A stretch of 64,000 nucleotides of DNA from Conus ventricosus (GCA_018398815.1 CM031601.1:35658454-35722453), one strand, 5' to 3'. Counted from the stretch's first letter, positions 1 to 13,639 are shown. Notes: a model not told the origin generated them from the letters alone. A program made the numbers and translations.

Positions 1-880
1 TGAAAGTACTCCCATTTTATCTTGAATACGCGTGAGATTTTCCCAAAAGGAAAAAAAATTTGTTTTTGGCCCGTTATACCCTTTAAAGAAACCCGGCAAT
101 TTCCTGGTAAAATAACACTTCGGGAAATTAACGGGGTGACCCATAATGAACATAAAAAACAATTTTCAGAAAGATGGGGCCTAGATTTTCTGAGATTTTC
201 CATACGGGAAAAAACTTTTGGGGGCGTTATAGCCGTTATAACGGAAAAAAAAAACCTTTTTGGGCCGTTATACTGTTAGCAAGGCTATTTGGAAAAATTT
301 AAAACATGGGGGCATCATCCGTGACCCAAAATGAACATACCCAAAATTTTTTCAGAAAAAATGGGCCAAGTATTTTCCCTGAAATTTTCCCAAACAAAAA
401 AAAAACCTTTTTTGGGGCTGTTATAGCCGTTAGAAAACGGTGTTCTTTTAAACGTAAAACATGGGGCATCACCCGGGGGTTCATAATAAACCCATCCCCT
501 AAAAATTTTCAGAAAGATGGGCCCAAAGGTACTTTCTGAATTTTCCCAAATAAAGAAAAAAAAACCTTTTTTTGGGCCGTTATGGGTTTACTAAGGGTTA
601 TAACGGAAAAATTAAGCATCGGGCACTTTCCGGGGGCCCATAATAAAACATACCAAAAAATTTTCAAAAAGTTCGGGCCAAAGGAATTTCTGAGTTTATT
701 CCAAAAAGAAAAAAAAACCTTTAAAGGGAGGGTTTACAAAACGGTTTTTTTTTCCTGAAAGGGAATCTAAAAGTTACAAACGGCTTTAACGGTAAAGTAA
801 AAATGGGGCATCACCCCGGGGCCCCATAAAAAAAAAAAACGTCCTAAAAATTTTTTTAAAAATCGGCCCAAATTTTTTGG
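1..880. repeat. degenerate satellite, monomer about 160-185 bases
   Basis: A landmark resembling ATTTTCAGAAAGATGGGCC recurs near positions 162, 346, 505, 660 and 848, each time followed by a TTTTCC block and a GGGCCGTTAT-like block. Spacing is 156 to 188 bases, giving about five monomers. Units are diverged and full of long A, C and G runs that look like consensus errors. No gene is supported here. Confidence 0.6.
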
Positions 881-899
881 TCTGGAGCGAGTGGAACAC

Positions 900-980
900 T
901 TTTTGGACCACAAACGACACACACACCACAAACCACCACACAACACACACACACAACACCACACCACCCCACACACACCT
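900..980. repeat. CA-rich low-complexity tract
   Basis: Imperfect CACA/CCACA repeats. Open frames over it are low-complexity artefacts. Confidence 0.7.
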
Positions 981-1149
981 TTTCTTGGGTTCCCCCTTCT
1001 AAATTACCCCCTTTTTTCTATAAGAACGGGGAGTAAAAAAAAACAGGGGGCAAATTTACGTAAAACTGCACAGAGAAAAAAGTATCCAATTTCGTCACAA
1101 AGCACTCGGACAGATCGGGCCCCAAAGATGGGAAACCCCACCTGTATGA

Positions 1150-2130
1150 GGGATTTTTGCCAAAACAGAGTGTGCCAAAAAATACTCAGTCCAAAGAGTG
1201 TCCAAAAAAAGGCTCGGGCCCAATAGAGGTGCCCAAAAAACGCTCATTTTCTTTGAGTGTGCCCCCAAAACCCCTCAACCCGTAGAGGGGAAAAAAAATT
1301 TGAGTTTTTACCAGGGAAAAAATCAGGCCATAGTTTGTCCCAAAAAAACACCAAGCCCATAAAATTTGTTCCACAAAACAGGGAAAGTCCATAGAATGTA
1401 CCCCCAAAACGCTTAGTCCATAAAAATGTACCACAAAACGTTTTACCCAAAGGGGAAATTTTCCAAAAAACACAGAGTCCATAAAATGTCCCCAAAAAAA
1501 ACGCTTAGTCCATAAAAAATATCCCACAAAACACGGAGTCCATGGGAATGTACCAAAAAACCCTTAGCCCCATAGAATGTACCAAAAAAACGCTCAGCCC
1601 AAATAGAATGAAACCAAAAAAGCTAAAGCCCCATAGGGGTGTCCCAAAAAAAGCTCAGTCCTTTGAGTGTCCCACAAAAGTCAGCCCTAAAGGTCCCACA
1701 AAACGCTAAATCCATAGAGTGTCCCACGAAACGTTTTAGTCCTTTGAGTGGGCACAAAACGCTAAGTCCAAAGAGGGTGCCACAAAAACGCCCCCATGAG
1801 TGTGCCCCCGAAACGCTCAGTCCTTTGAGGGTGCCACAAAAACGTTTCAATCCTTTGGTTTTGCCACAAAACACTCAGTCAATTGAGGTTCAAAAAATGT
1901 AAGTCCATAGATTTGGGGCCCCCAAAACCTTTCAGTCCAAAAGTGCGCCAAAAAACCTAATCCGTAGAGTTTTGCCACAAAACACCCCAGCCCCAAATAG
2001 TGAACCACGAAACTTTCCCGTCACAGAGTGGCCACGAAACTTTCCCAACCCACAGAATTGCCAAAAAAAAACTCGGCCCAAATAAAGGGGCAAAAAAAAC
2101 ATTCTTTCCATAGAGTGTGCCACAAACCCC
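1150..2130. repeat. degenerate minisatellite, about 28-base unit
   Basis: Dozens of diverged copies of a unit containing ACAAAACGCTCAGTCC followed by ATAGAGTGT or TTTGAGTGT. Spacing is close to 28 bases with frequent indels. The long open frames on both strands repeat the same short peptide and are not genes. Confidence 0.8.
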
Positions 2131-3300
2131 TTCAGTCCAAAGGGGATTTGAATGGGAAAAAGATCTGGGGGCTCCACACACGATAAAAGATGGTGGCCAG
2201 GATTTAAGCAAAAAAAAGGGAGGGGAAAGGGGCAAAACATTATCATCAACAAACTATTTTTTTAAAACTCATGATAGTATAAAGCATCTCCCAACCGTTC
2301 CCTGCGTCTTACCGAGCTTTGGGGGGCCCAAGGGATGGTCGTGGGGCCTAGTTTTTCTCTGCTTGTACAACCCGGGGGTCCCCCTTTTCGCCCCAAAACG
2401 ACGCCCCACGCCCTCCTTGGGCCCCAATTTGGGGTTTAACTTTTCCCTTGCCAAAGTCGCAGACTCAAAAAAGGCCCTACCTGGGGAAATTCTCCAGTTA
2501 AAAAAACCCGCCCGGGGCTAGAGGGTGCGGAACGTGCGGGGAAAAAACGGGGCCTGCTTCCCCCAAACCCCGGGCCCGGCAGAAGCGACAGGGGAAGCAG
2601 GGAGAAACGGGGGCATTTGTGGGGCCCCGGTCGGCGGACCGCAAGGTTTTTTCGCGTCAAGAGCCAAAAAAAAAGTCCACGCCGGGCCCCGGGGGGATTC
2701 TCGCTGAGGGGGGGATTCCCGGGTTTGCAGTCGATTTTAAACCCTCGTGTACCCCAAAGTTTCAAAACCAAATTTTTCCCGGCAACAACGGCCCAAAGCC
2801 GAACGGGGAAAGGGGGATTAAACTGCAAGCAGATTTTTGAGGACCCCAAAGGCGTTTTTGTGAAAAAGGGACGATTTTTACGAGGGACCCCAAACGGTTT
2901 TCATGTATTCTTTTTCTTTTGGGGGCGAAAGAGGCGCTTTCCTCCTGAGAAAAAAAGGCCAAACGGGAAAGCGAGGGAACGAGAATCCATAACGAGAAAG
3001 AACCAAAACCTGGAAAAAGGCAAGTCAAGCGGGGCCGTTTCCCCTCCCCAAGGAAAGGAAAAAAGGAGGAAAAGGATTTTAGTCGTTGGGGGTGCAATGA
3101 TATGATATTACAAAGGGGAGATCATTCGTGTGGGCTTGGTGGTAATGAGAAAGAGTAAGCCCCATCGTCCCCAATTTTTATTTTTTTTAGGGGAATTTCC
3201 TGATTTTTAGGGCGATACTCCAAACCCCTTGGGGCAAAAGGAAATTTTTTTTGGGACGGTTAAGTATGAAAAAAAAAACTTTAGAAGGCTGTTTTTTGCT
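2131..3300. other. no gene recognised; noisy sequence
   Basis: Mixed composition with long G, C and A runs. Overlapping open frames of 60-160 codons occur on both strands without any recognisable domain, start context or splice pattern. I see no supported feature. Confidence 0.5.
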
Positions 3301-3760
3301 GTTTTAACGACTCCATCACCCCCGGCGTTTCATCATCAAATCTCATCACATCATAATCATCATCATAAACCATACCACCACCTCCACCCCATCACCACAG
3401 TATAGAAGATCTGTCAGGCGTAAGTTAAACCCAGGTTGCCCAAAAATCCATCATTTATGTAAAGTGAAAGGGGGAACCCTGGGAATGATTTAGCATCGTG
3501 GGCATCGTTATCCAACTAAACCAGATTCTTCGTTTTTGTTAAATCATCACAAAGGGTTTTAACATTCTTTTTGATTAAGGGGGGGGGGGGTTCCCTTTTA
3601 ATCATCATCATCATGATTTCCCCCTTCGTCGTCCCCGGGCAAACATTTTCATCAAAAATAATTATCGTGGGTTGTCGTCGTCGTCACATCACATCATCCG
3701 TCATCATCATCACACCACTATCACCCATCACTGTTATCATTACTCCACCCGCAGAAAAAC
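3300..3760. repeat. imperfect ATC/CATCAT microsatellite
   Basis: Repeated ATCATC, CATCAT and TCGTCG blocks interrupted by unique sequence and a G run near 3580. Confidence 0.75.
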
Positions 3761-5079
3761 AAAACCCTAAATCTCAGCCCATTAGTTTTACCCGTTAAAA
3801 CCAATCCATTTGATGTCTTTGGGCCCAAGTACAAATTTCCGCCCATAAATAAACGGAGACAAGACTTAAAACGTGCAGAGGGAAAACACTCAACGCTGAA
3901 AGACAAAAAAAAAAATCATAATACAAAAAAAAGGAAGTAAAAAAAAAAATGGTAAAAATGGCACTCAGGAAAGAACAAATTTTTTTAAAACCGTTTTTTT
4001 CCCGGATCGGCATTTAACATTCCAAAAGCTTGGGTCTTCGGGCCACATTTCCCTCTCCACCGGGGGGGGGGGTTACATGGGTTCATTATTTTCCCGCAGG
4101 GCCCTTGCTGACAGACAAAACAACCTTTCCCACAGAGGGGGGTGAAAATGTACCGTTCTTGGAAAGAAGCGTAAATAAAACTATTAGCCCCCTTTTTTTG
4201 GGGCCCTTTTTATTCATCCATTAAAGGGAAAACTAAGCACCCAAATTTCACCATCACCCCACCCCCGGGAAAGGGCAGCTAATTATGAAAATACATCGAC
4301 CCAAATCAAAACCAGTCGATTTCCCAAGCTCCACCCTCACTATCTTTCTATGACACGGCCTTGGGGTTCTTTTGGGGCGGTAAAGAGCATGACTCAGCCC
4401 ACCCAACAACCCACTGAAAAATGCCAGCCCCTACGGGGAAAAAAAACTTTACACAAACGGAACCGGGTTTGGCCCGTTTTCAAAGGGGCCCTTTTGGCCC
4501 CAGCAACAAAACGCCCACAGTCTCTGTGGCAAGTCTGCCCCCAAAACATTTTTTTTGGTGAGTCCCCCTACCAAATTTTCCATTGGAAAACTTCAAAAAA
4601 AAAAAGCCCACACATCGATGGGGAGTCCCATAACGGGAAAGAATTCTTTTTGAGCAGTCCCAAGTGGTGTGCCCTAAAAATAGACATTTTTCCCATAGTG
4701 GGGGGTCCATACTGAAAAGCCCCATACTCGGGAGTGCCCTTTGGGGAGGTTTGTTTTGCAAACAAACCCTTTTTTCTAGACTGTCCACTTAGTGAGCCCT
4801 AAAAAGGTGGTGAAAGGGAAGAAGGGATGGAGAACGAACGCTATTTCCCAATAGTCGATAAAGTCATGCGGGAGAGGTCCACCTCAAGAACGGGGGACCC
4901 TTTTTTCAGATTTTCCACAATAAAAGTCTTGAAAGGGAAATGGGGGATCGATGTTGACTAGTCCTTTTTCGGGACTTAAAGAATTTCACATCAGGAATTT
5001 TCCGTGTTAGGTGTCCCCTATTTCAGATTCTTTATAGTCATAAAAATTTCCCAACTGAGCCGGCTAAAAACTGGATATT
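3761..5079. other. no gene recognised
   Basis: Noisy A- and G-run-rich sequence. Short open frames have no recognisable domains. Weak repetition of AGTCCC...CATA motifs between 4560 and 4800 may be another decayed minisatellite. Confidence 0.4.
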
Positions 5080-6960
5080 TCTATGGTTGGGATCTCACAC
5101 TGGGTCGTTCCATGGTGGGGATCTCACACGGGGTCATTTCCCCTTTGGTGGGGATCTCCCCAGGGGTCAGTTCCATGGGGGGGAAATTCACACTGGACAT
5201 TTTCTGGGGGGGGATCCCCACCTGGCAGTTCCATGGGGGGGAATTCAAAAGGACATTTCCATGGTGGGGATCTCACACTGGCATTTTCCGGGTGGGGATC
5301 TCACACGGGCTTTTCCCCTGGTGGGGATTTTCACACGGGTCATTCCCATGGTGGGGATCTCAAAACTGGACATTTCCAGGGTGGGGACCCCTCACACTGG
5401 TCATTCCTTGGGGGGGGGATCTCACAGGGTCATTTCCCAGGGTGGGGATACCCACACTAGACTTTCCCCTGGGTGGGATCTCACACTGGTCATTTTTCCA
5501 TGGGGGGGGATCTCACATTTGGGACTTTTTCCATGGGGGGGGATCTCACACTGGACATTTTATTGGGGATCTCACATTGGACTTTTTCAGGGGGGGGATC
5601 TCACACTGGACATTTCCATGGTGGGGATCCCACTGGTAAATTTCCCATGGTGGGGATCTCCCCGGGAAAAATTTCCATGGGGAGATTCACACTGGACTTT
5701 TCCATTGGGGGATCTCACACTGGCTTTTTCCATGGTGGGGGCCTCACACGGGACATTTTCATGGTGGGGATCTCACACGGTTTAGTTCCATGGTGGGGAT
5801 CTCACCCCGGGGAAAATTCCATGGTGGGGTTCTCACATTGGACATTTCCATGGGGGGGATCTCACACTGGACATTTTCATGGGGGGGAAATCCACACTGG
5901 ATAGCTCCCATGGTGGGGATCCAAAACATGGTCGGGGTTCCAGGGTTTGGGAGATCTCAAAAAGGGGTCATTTCCATGGTGGAACCCCTCATTCATTTCT
6001 TCCCTTGGGGGGGAAATCTCCAGGGGTCAGTTCCATGGTGGGATCTCACACGGGAAATTTTCCCTGGTGGAGATCTCACACTGGTCTATCCTGGTGGAGA
6101 TCTCACACTGGCAGTTCCATGGTGGGGATCTCAACGGGGATATTTCCAGGGTTTGGGGAAAATCTAACACTGGACATTTCCATGGTGGAGATCTCAAAAC
6201 TGGTCTTTTTCCAGGGTTTGGGGGATCTCACACTGGTCAGTTCCAGGGTGGGGATTTTAAAACCCTGGACATTTCCAGGGTGGGGATCCACCCTGGTAAG
6301 TTTCTTGGGGGACCCACCCCCCTGAACTTTTCCCAAAGGAAAGGGATCTAAACATGGTAAAGCCCCCAAAGGTTGGGGATCTAAACACTGGACATTTCCC
6401 ATGGTGGGGATCTCACCCCGGTCATTTCCATGGAAAGGGAAATCTACACGGTCAGTTCCATGGTGGGGATCTCACACGGGCCCAGTTCCATGGTGGGGAT
6501 CTAAACACTGGACTTTTCCCATGGGGGGGATCTCACACGGAAAAATTTTCCATGGTCGGGATCTAAACACTGGCCTTTCCCATGGGGGGGATCCCCACAC
6601 TGGAAGTTCCCATGGTGGGGATCTCACACAAACTTTTCCAAAGGTAGGGTTTCCCAAAAGGTCATTTCCCTTTGTGGGGATCTCACAGGGCTTTTTCCGG
6701 GGTGGAAAATCCCCTTACTGAACTTTTCCATGGTGGAATCTCCCCCACGGGACATTTCTATGGTGGAGACTCAAAATGAACATTTCCATGGTAGGGATTC
6801 ACAGTGGCCCGTTCCTTTGGGGGATCTCACATGGATATTTCCCCTGGGGGGGATCTCACACTGGCCATTTCCTTTGGTGGGGATCTCACACGGGTTTCCG
6901 GGTTCCTTTGGTGGGGGAACCTCAAACAAAACATTTCCGGGGGGGAATTCCTGTTGAAGA
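5080..6960. repeat. 29-base minisatellite array
   Basis: About 65 copies of a unit containing GGTGGGGATCTCACACTGG followed by ACATTTCCAT. Most differences replace the single T of GGTGGGG by G, or shorten ACAC to AC, as expected if lone bases are absorbed into homopolymers. Open frames of up to 232 codons in all three plus frames are by-products of the repeat lacking stops. Confidence 0.92.
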
Positions 6961-7839
6961 ACACCACAAGGACGGGACACTTTAAGGGGGGAATCCCAAA
7001 TGCGGGGGGAAAAGGGGGACAGAGAGTTAGTGGGGGGGGAAGCTGATAAAAATACTGAGCTGTACCGCCTTATTCTCCTGAAAAAGTTTTTCCGGTTTTA
7101 AGATTCACAAAAGGGGTCAATACGGTTTTGGGGGAGGGGTTTTTGGAGCCCGTAAAAAGGGGCAACAGCATCGAATCAAACTGATCAAGGGCATGGGGTT
7201 CATGTGGTACGTCTTTTGGGCACAATGACACAAAAAAGGTCAAAGGAAAACTAAAACCCAAAAGGGCCGGGGGAAAAAAAAGGAAAATTTGGAAAGAAAG
7301 AAAGCAAAAAAAAAGAAGTGAAAAGGCATGGGATTGCTGTCAATTTTAGGGGCACTCGTGGGGTGAAAAAGGAAAATTACCCCATCGTCACCCTTAGCAT
7401 TCGTCATAAAGGGGAAAATGAAAAGGACAAGGATGTGAAACAGGTGTTGTAATGCAGAAAATCAATACCCCCAACCGTTATTAGGGGCCCCCCGCGTCAG
7501 ATCAAATTTTTGGGGCTTTTAGTTCTTTTTTGTCTGACCCTTTCCCACTGGGGAAAAAGAAAAACCTTTGTAAAAAGGGAAAAACATGCGTTTTTCTTCC
7601 CCCGATTTTTTTTTTTGTTCCCCCCCAGTCCGCTTTCTTTAATTTCACTGTGATCAGAAAAAGAAAAAAAGTAAATTTTAGGGGTGTGAAACGATGGCCC
7701 CGTAACGCAGACATTGTGTTAAAACAATTCGACTTTTTTTGGGATTATTATGACTATCGATCGATTCAATCTGTTATTCTTTTTTTGGGGGTTTTTTTTG
7801 AAGTTTGGGTTTTCCGAATTACACAAGCAAAAAGTGGGT
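6961..7839. other. no gene recognised
   Basis: AT-rich noisy sequence with homopolymer runs. I see no repeat array, RNA gene or recognisable coding segment. Confidence 0.4.
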
Positions 7840-8040
7840 TAGTGATCTTGACCCGTACACGGGAGAAAAAGGGGTAAACCCTTTTTTTCAATAGAAAAAA
7901 CAGGGATTGATCTTTACCTGTACCCCGGAAAAAAAGGCTAATCTGTTTACAATTTGAAAGACAAGCTTTTATCTTGCCTGTACACGGAAAAAGGCACTCG
8001 TTTTCAATAGGGAAAGGGCCCCGGCGTTATCTTCCCCCGA
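7840..8040. repeat. short tandem repeat, about 60-85-base unit, 3 copies
   Basis: The string CCTGTACACGGAAAAAGG or close variants recurs near 7853, 7918 and 7978, each preceded by ATCTT and followed by a TTTTCAATAG-like block. Confidence 0.55.
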
Positions 8041-8640
8041 TTTTTTGTCGGAACAGGGCTATTCGAAACAACAAAAATTTACGGCAAAACTTGCTCCTCT
8101 GCCACTGACAAGTGAAGCTGGGGGCTCCCTTTTTCAAGTCACAAGGAAAAAAAAATAGAACTGGGCGAACTAAAGCAGCCCCCGACATGTAGAACAAAAT
8201 TTAAAAAAACAGACACGGAAAAATGAAAAAAAAATGACGAAGTTAAAAAAACTGGGAGAGTCTAATTCAGGGGCTTTTCTATTCAAATCCATTTTATTTC
8301 GTTGAAAAAGATGGAATATTCTTTAAGGGCCAAAATAGTTTTTGGGAAATCAAAACTTTTTTTTCTGCCCCTTTCACCAAAAAAAAAGCAACGTTTTTTT
8401 AAAATTGGGGAGCCCCAGTTAAACATCCCAACACCCCCCAGGGGCAGCTGTTTCGGCGGACGTTCTTTTCCAGCACGGGTTTCTGTTTATCAGCTGCATT
8501 TTGCCCTCGCAGGACTCCAGGTCCGACCCCGCACGGCCCCAAGCAAACGCTGATTTTCCCGCTCATCCTCCACTGAGCCAGCACTAAAAAGGAACCCGGC
8601 CTACGCTCCCGCTTTCCCGAACCCCAAAATCATTGTCCCT
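8041..8640. other. no gene recognised
   Basis: AT-rich sequence with poly-A tracts. The 83-codon plus frame at 8302-8553 has no recognisable features. Confidence 0.4.
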
Positions 8641-9365
8641 CAATTTTCGTTTATGCTCCTTATATCGTCATCCTCATCTCGTCGTCGCATTTATCATCGT
8701 TATCATCGGGCATCATTACATCTTTATCAAACCTAAATTTTCTAAAGTTTATCATCATAAACATCGTCATCATTATAAACATCTTTATCATTGTCATTGG
8801 GCATGAAGTTTATCATCGTTTTTCATCATCCCTCATCATCATCCCTTATTTATCATCGTCGTCGTCGTGGTCGTCATCAAACGGCAATTTTTCACATCAT
8901 CAACTCAAATTTTATAAAACTCATACCCCTCTTAAACACGTTTTTCATCACAATTTTTATCAAAGGGCATCCCCTCTTTTTTATCACGTCATCATCATGA
9001 CTGCACCCTGTTTTGTCCGTAGCTGCGTCCATGGGTGAGCTGAAAACAACCCCGTAACTCTGGTTTCCCCCTTCCCAGCTCCTGGGCACTCCAAGGCCCT
9101 CACCTTTGGGTTTTTTGGCCCGAACCAGCATTATTCAGTGAAAATCATCGTCCTTTGTCACTGACATCGTTTTCCGCCCTCATTGTCTTCTTCCTTAGCA
9201 TCATTATCATTATTTAGCTGAAAAGCATTTAAACCCAAATTTTAGGCTTTGCTTTCTTGGAAAAAACCCTCATCGTCACCGTCATGTCATCATCATAACA
9301 TCGTCAATGGGTTTGCTTTTCTATTATTTTTATTATTATTATTTTTATTATTATTTTATTTTTAT
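8641..9365. repeat. imperfect ATC/TCG and TTA microsatellites
   Basis: Dense ATCATC, CGTCGT and TTATCATC blocks to about 9290, then a TTA-rich stretch at 9320-9365. Confidence 0.75.
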
Positions 9366-10335
9366 CAAAGGCGTTGTCTTCCCTAATTCGAAAACCTGGG
9401 AGTTTCCCAAAAAACTACGACGACGACTACAACAAGAACACCCACACAAGAAACCCAAAAATGATGAAATTAAGAAAAACCATGACAAAAGAAGGGTGCT
9501 ATTAGGAAATGCCATGCCAAAAAAAAGACAACAAAAGATGTCCCCAGAGTGGGTGAGGGGCCCGGGCTGGGGTGCTTTTAAATAGACCGTTCATCTGTCT
9601 CTGTAGGGGCGGGAAAAGGGGTAAGTTGTTTTTATAACTGAAACAAATCAAAACTTTTCCTTTTTCCCCACTCACACCACCCTACAAAAACGGGAGCACC
9701 GCAGGAAGTTTGGAAAGGGGTGTACATTTTAAAAAACCCAAAGAGATGGAAAAAGATTTTTTTTTTTTTTAGCACATGGGCAACGTCAAAAATGTAAGTG
9801 AAAAAATAATTCCAACATGTGTGTAAAATCAAAACTTGCTGTTTTGGCTAGAAAAAAAATTCATAGCTTCAAACCCTGACCAATAGAGCATACGAAAATT
9901 CAAAAGGGAGAAGAATTTTTAAAACATCACCCCATGACATGATACAATAACATCAACAAAAAAAAGGGGTTTCAACTTTCTCAAAGAAAATTTCATTCCC
10001 AAATTTTCCAAAATGATTCTGGATACCACGCTGCAGGTCAGGGGGGTCGCTTTGGGGTTTTACTTGCACACAGATTTTCACATAGAAAAGAAAACCCCTC
10101 TGACCTCAATTTCGGACGCGCTGAAGGCAGTTCACAAAAAATAAACCCCTTTTGAGATTGAGCACAAAAAAGAGGAAAATGGTTTTCCCCAAAATGTGAT
10201 GGGCACAAAAGGAAAAATAGCTGAAAACCCACACCTGCACAGGGGGGAAAACAGACCCAAAAGTAGAGGGACCAGCCAGTCCCTCCAAAAGGGGGCAAAC
10301 CCGGGAGACAGCTGTTAATTTTGTCCCGGCCTCCA
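9366..10335. other. no gene recognised
   Basis: Unique-looking noisy sequence. Open frames up to 157 codons on the minus strand run into the adjacent minisatellite and show no domain. Confidence 0.4.
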
Positions 10336-10545
10336 AGAAGGGGTACCCCCACCGGATGTGGAAGAAGGATCGCTCGGAAGGCTACCACCACACGATGTGG
10401 AAGAAGGGTCGCTCGGGAAGGGTTCCACCCACACGATGTGGAAGAAGGATCGCTCGGAAGGGGTACCCCCACCCACGATGTGGAAGAAGGATCGTCGGAA
10501 GGCTCCCCCACACGATTTTGGAAAAAGGATCACTCGGGACACTCC
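10336..10545. repeat. minisatellite, about 39-base unit, 5 copies
   Basis: ATGTGGAAGAAGGATCGCTC recurs five times at intervals of 38-42 bases, separated by GGAAGG...CCCCCACAC-like linkers. The last copy is diverged. Confidence 0.85.
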
Positions 10546-11160
10546 CTTCAGGGGGCACACAGCCGCCGGACGCACCTCAACGAAAAAAACCCCACAAAAG
10601 AAAAAGTTTCATCAATAATCTACCAACTATTCAACATCAAAATTTTCAACAATTTTGAAAAAGGAGAATCGAAACGGGCTAAAACTGTACAAAATTGGCC
10701 AAAAAAAACCGAACGGCAATACTGAAATGAATACTTCCAAAACCAAAAAGTGATATTACCAAAACTGAACATTTTTGCACTACAGTTAATTTTATTGACT
10801 TTTAACTATGACATGGTTTGGAAAAATATTCTTTCCCTCTGGGGGGAATTTTTAAAAGAGCACTACCCCGAAAAACCAAACCAAGGGGGGGGCAGCCAGC
10901 TTTCGGAGCAGATGGGGACCCAATCCAAAGCCATTCCTTGTGGGAAGTCAAACCCCGGGTAATTCATCAACGTTCGCGGTGAGTAGTGTTTTCCCCGGAA
11001 AAAAGAAAAAAAAAATATATTTCTCTCTGGCTGATGCGCCTAAAAATGTCGGGGAACCGTGCCCGTGACCAAAAAACGGGGGTTTAAAGTTCCCAAAAAA
11101 TAACCCTGCCTGTGACAATAAAAGGAGTAAACCCTACAAAAACTATTTGAAGAAGTGCAT
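10546..11160. other. no gene recognised
   Basis: AT-rich sequence with short open frames and no recognisable feature. Confidence 0.4.
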
Positions 11161-11480
11161 TTTTTCCTCCTCTATCTCTCTCTCTCTCTGGGATGTTTGT
11201 TAAAAGTTTTGTAATTTTTCTAGGTAGTCCCTGTTAGTAAGTTTCCCTTTTTCGGGGCAAGGGCCAGATGAAAAAAAGCATTTTGTTTGCTTTTCTGTTA
11301 AACCTTTAAAATAAAAATCATACATCATCTCACACTCATCAACCCTCATGTTTATCCCTCCTCCCCCTCTCTGTCCCCCCTTTCCTCCTCTCTCTCTTCT
11401 CTCTCTCTCTCTCCCCCTCTCTCTCTCTATCACACAAAACAACCCCACAACCACAAAACACAAAAACCCACACACAAATC
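11161..11480. repeat. CT-rich and CACA microsatellites flanking a unique stretch
   Basis: TCTCTC runs at 11170-11190 and 11340-11430, then a CACAAAACCC-type tract to 11480. The minus open frame at 11200-11475 is a translation of the CT repeat. Confidence 0.7.
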
Positions 11481-11489
11481 ACCCCACGA

Positions 11490-12330
11490 TTTTTACCTAA
11501 TGAACATTAAATTTTCAGCATAAACCACGTATTAACCATAATGGACATAAACCCCCCTCATGTACCATAGTGAACATGATCCAACAATATGTTTCCATAA
11601 AAGAACTACAATAATGAACATTTAAACCTCAGCATGTAAACCCCGTGAACATAAAACCCCCGCATTTACTGTAAAAGGAAAATAAAACCCCAGTATGACC
11701 CCTTAAAGAACAAAATCCCCAAGGTTTTTTGTACTGCAACGGACATAATCTCCACCAAGTAAAAAAATGAACATAATAACCCTTTTTACTGTAAAAAACA
11801 TAATCCCCAACACTACCCTAAAGAACACAATCCACAGTTTCACCAAAAGAAAATAAACCCCAGGGATGTACCATAATTTTAATATAATTTCCCCCTCATG
11901 GGACGAAAAGAACCTTTGTCCCCCGTATTTCCACATGAGGGCCCCTGGGGGGGGTTAAACGAGCCCACGCCGCCAACATGTACAATAAAAAACAAAAAAT
12001 CCCCGGTACTACCATATGAACATGATCCCCAGTATGTCCTATAATGAAAAAAAATCCCCACATGACTAAAGGGGAAAATAATCCCCCGCTTGTACCCAAA
12101 ATTTTAATATCATCCGCAGCACGTACCGTAAAATTTAAAATAATGTCCACCATGTATAAACGGAGGGTAAAGTACAAAAAAATTTGACATATCCCCCCAT
12201 GTATTTATAATGGGGTATAACCCCAACATGCAACATAATTAACATAAACCCCGGAATTACTTTAATAAACATAATCCCCCCCATGTTTCCATAATGAAAT
12301 TTTTCCCCAGCATTTACCAAAAAAGAACAT
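11490..12330. repeat. degenerate 28-base satellite (older copy)
   Basis: Diverged copies of the unit CATGTACCATAATGAACATA + ATCCCCAG. It is the same family as the cleaner array at 14225-15715, but with more substitutions and A runs. Confidence 0.8.
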
Positions 12331-13606
12331 AACCCCTTTATGCATTTTAAGGAAAGGACGGACCGTTTTCCCGTCCAGTCACAAAGTTTTTTTGCAACCG
12401 GGCTAAAACCCGGGGGTGTCGTCCCAAAAACCCCGTTGGAAAGTTTACCTGATGCTGCCCCCTGCGCACTTTAAAAGCCGGGTGAGCTGAACCCGGGTTT
12501 GGGAGTTTTCTGCAGTGTTCCGGCAACGCAACAAAAACAGAAGGCCGAAGAGGGGGCTCTATCCGTTTTATTTTGGCAGTCAGGTATTTATCACCACAAT
12601 GTCCCTATTTGCAAAACCGAAACCGTTTTCCCTGTTAGGAGCGGGCTGAAATTCCTCAGCGCCCCGTGAAGGGTTTTTTTTTTTAAAAAAAAAAATTAAA
12701 TTTTTAAAAGTAATTGGGGTTTTGGAAAACATAAATAGATTAAATTGGGGTGTTAAAGGAAGTGGTTTTAAAAAAAAAGACTTTTTTTCTAAAAAAAAAA
12801 AAGAAATTTGTTTATTCTGTGACTTTTAAATAGTTATGAAAAATTTTATGATGAAAAAAAAGGTAATTATTCCAATGTGGTTTTGCAAACTTTTGGCAGA
12901 AAGGGGAGTTTTTTATGCTATGGATAAAAAAGCTCCCAGAGTGAGCGACAGAGACTGTATATATTGGTTTATATGTTGGTTTTGAATTTTGATGTGAATG
13001 AGTATTTAACTCACTCTTGATATGAATATTGAATAGTTGTGTGTTGGTAAACAAGAATGTGTGGGAATCTTTCCCTTACATATATTGAAGTAGATGAATC
13101 TTTGGGGAAAAAATACCTTTTAAAATCTGGTGATTATATGAAATGAAATGAACATTCTTGTCATGTTACAAGAAAAAAAAAAAGAACATTTGTGACATGA
13201 CGAAAGACATTCATAGTTTGATGGAAAGTAATCATTAATTGTGTGTAATGATTGTATTCATGGTTTATTGAAAGGGTCTAGTGGATATCCTTTCCCCAAT
13301 TTGGAAAACTAGATTCTGAAAGGTTTATATGGAAATCCTTTCCTGTGTAGTTTTGTGATTCCGGAAAAAAGGGAATGTTGTAGTGTTATGATTCCGGAAA
13401 TGGGAATGTTGTAATGTTGAAGAAAGAATATGCTGATGTTTGTCTCAAGTTCTAGTGAAATAGGATGTATATGAATGTAGTCGTGATTGTAATGAATAGT
13501 AGCCATGATAATCAAGGTAGTTAATCAGTTTGCCCCAGGTAGAAGTGTTCCCTGGACTGAGGGGACTGGCTGCCATTGTCCGAGGGTCAGGGCCGTAGCT
13601 GTGTCT
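12331..13606. other. no gene recognised; AT-rich unique sequence
   Basis: Contains poly-A/poly-T tracts near 12670-12800 and an AT-rich unique stretch with a short internal duplication (GGGAATGTTGTA near 13369 and 13399). Sequence quality improves markedly after about 12.8 kb. Confidence 0.45.
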
Positions 13607-13634
13607 ACCTCCCCCCCCCCCCCCCCCCCCCCCC
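13607..13634. repeat. poly-C run
   Basis: An uninterrupted run of roughly 27 C, probably of uncertain true length. Confidence 0.85.
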
Positions 13635-13639
13635 TTTGT

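Noticed and set aside
5004..6351. Gly/Trp/His-rich open frames of up to 232 codons
   Set aside because: All three plus frames are open because of the 29-base minisatellite; no start context or domain.
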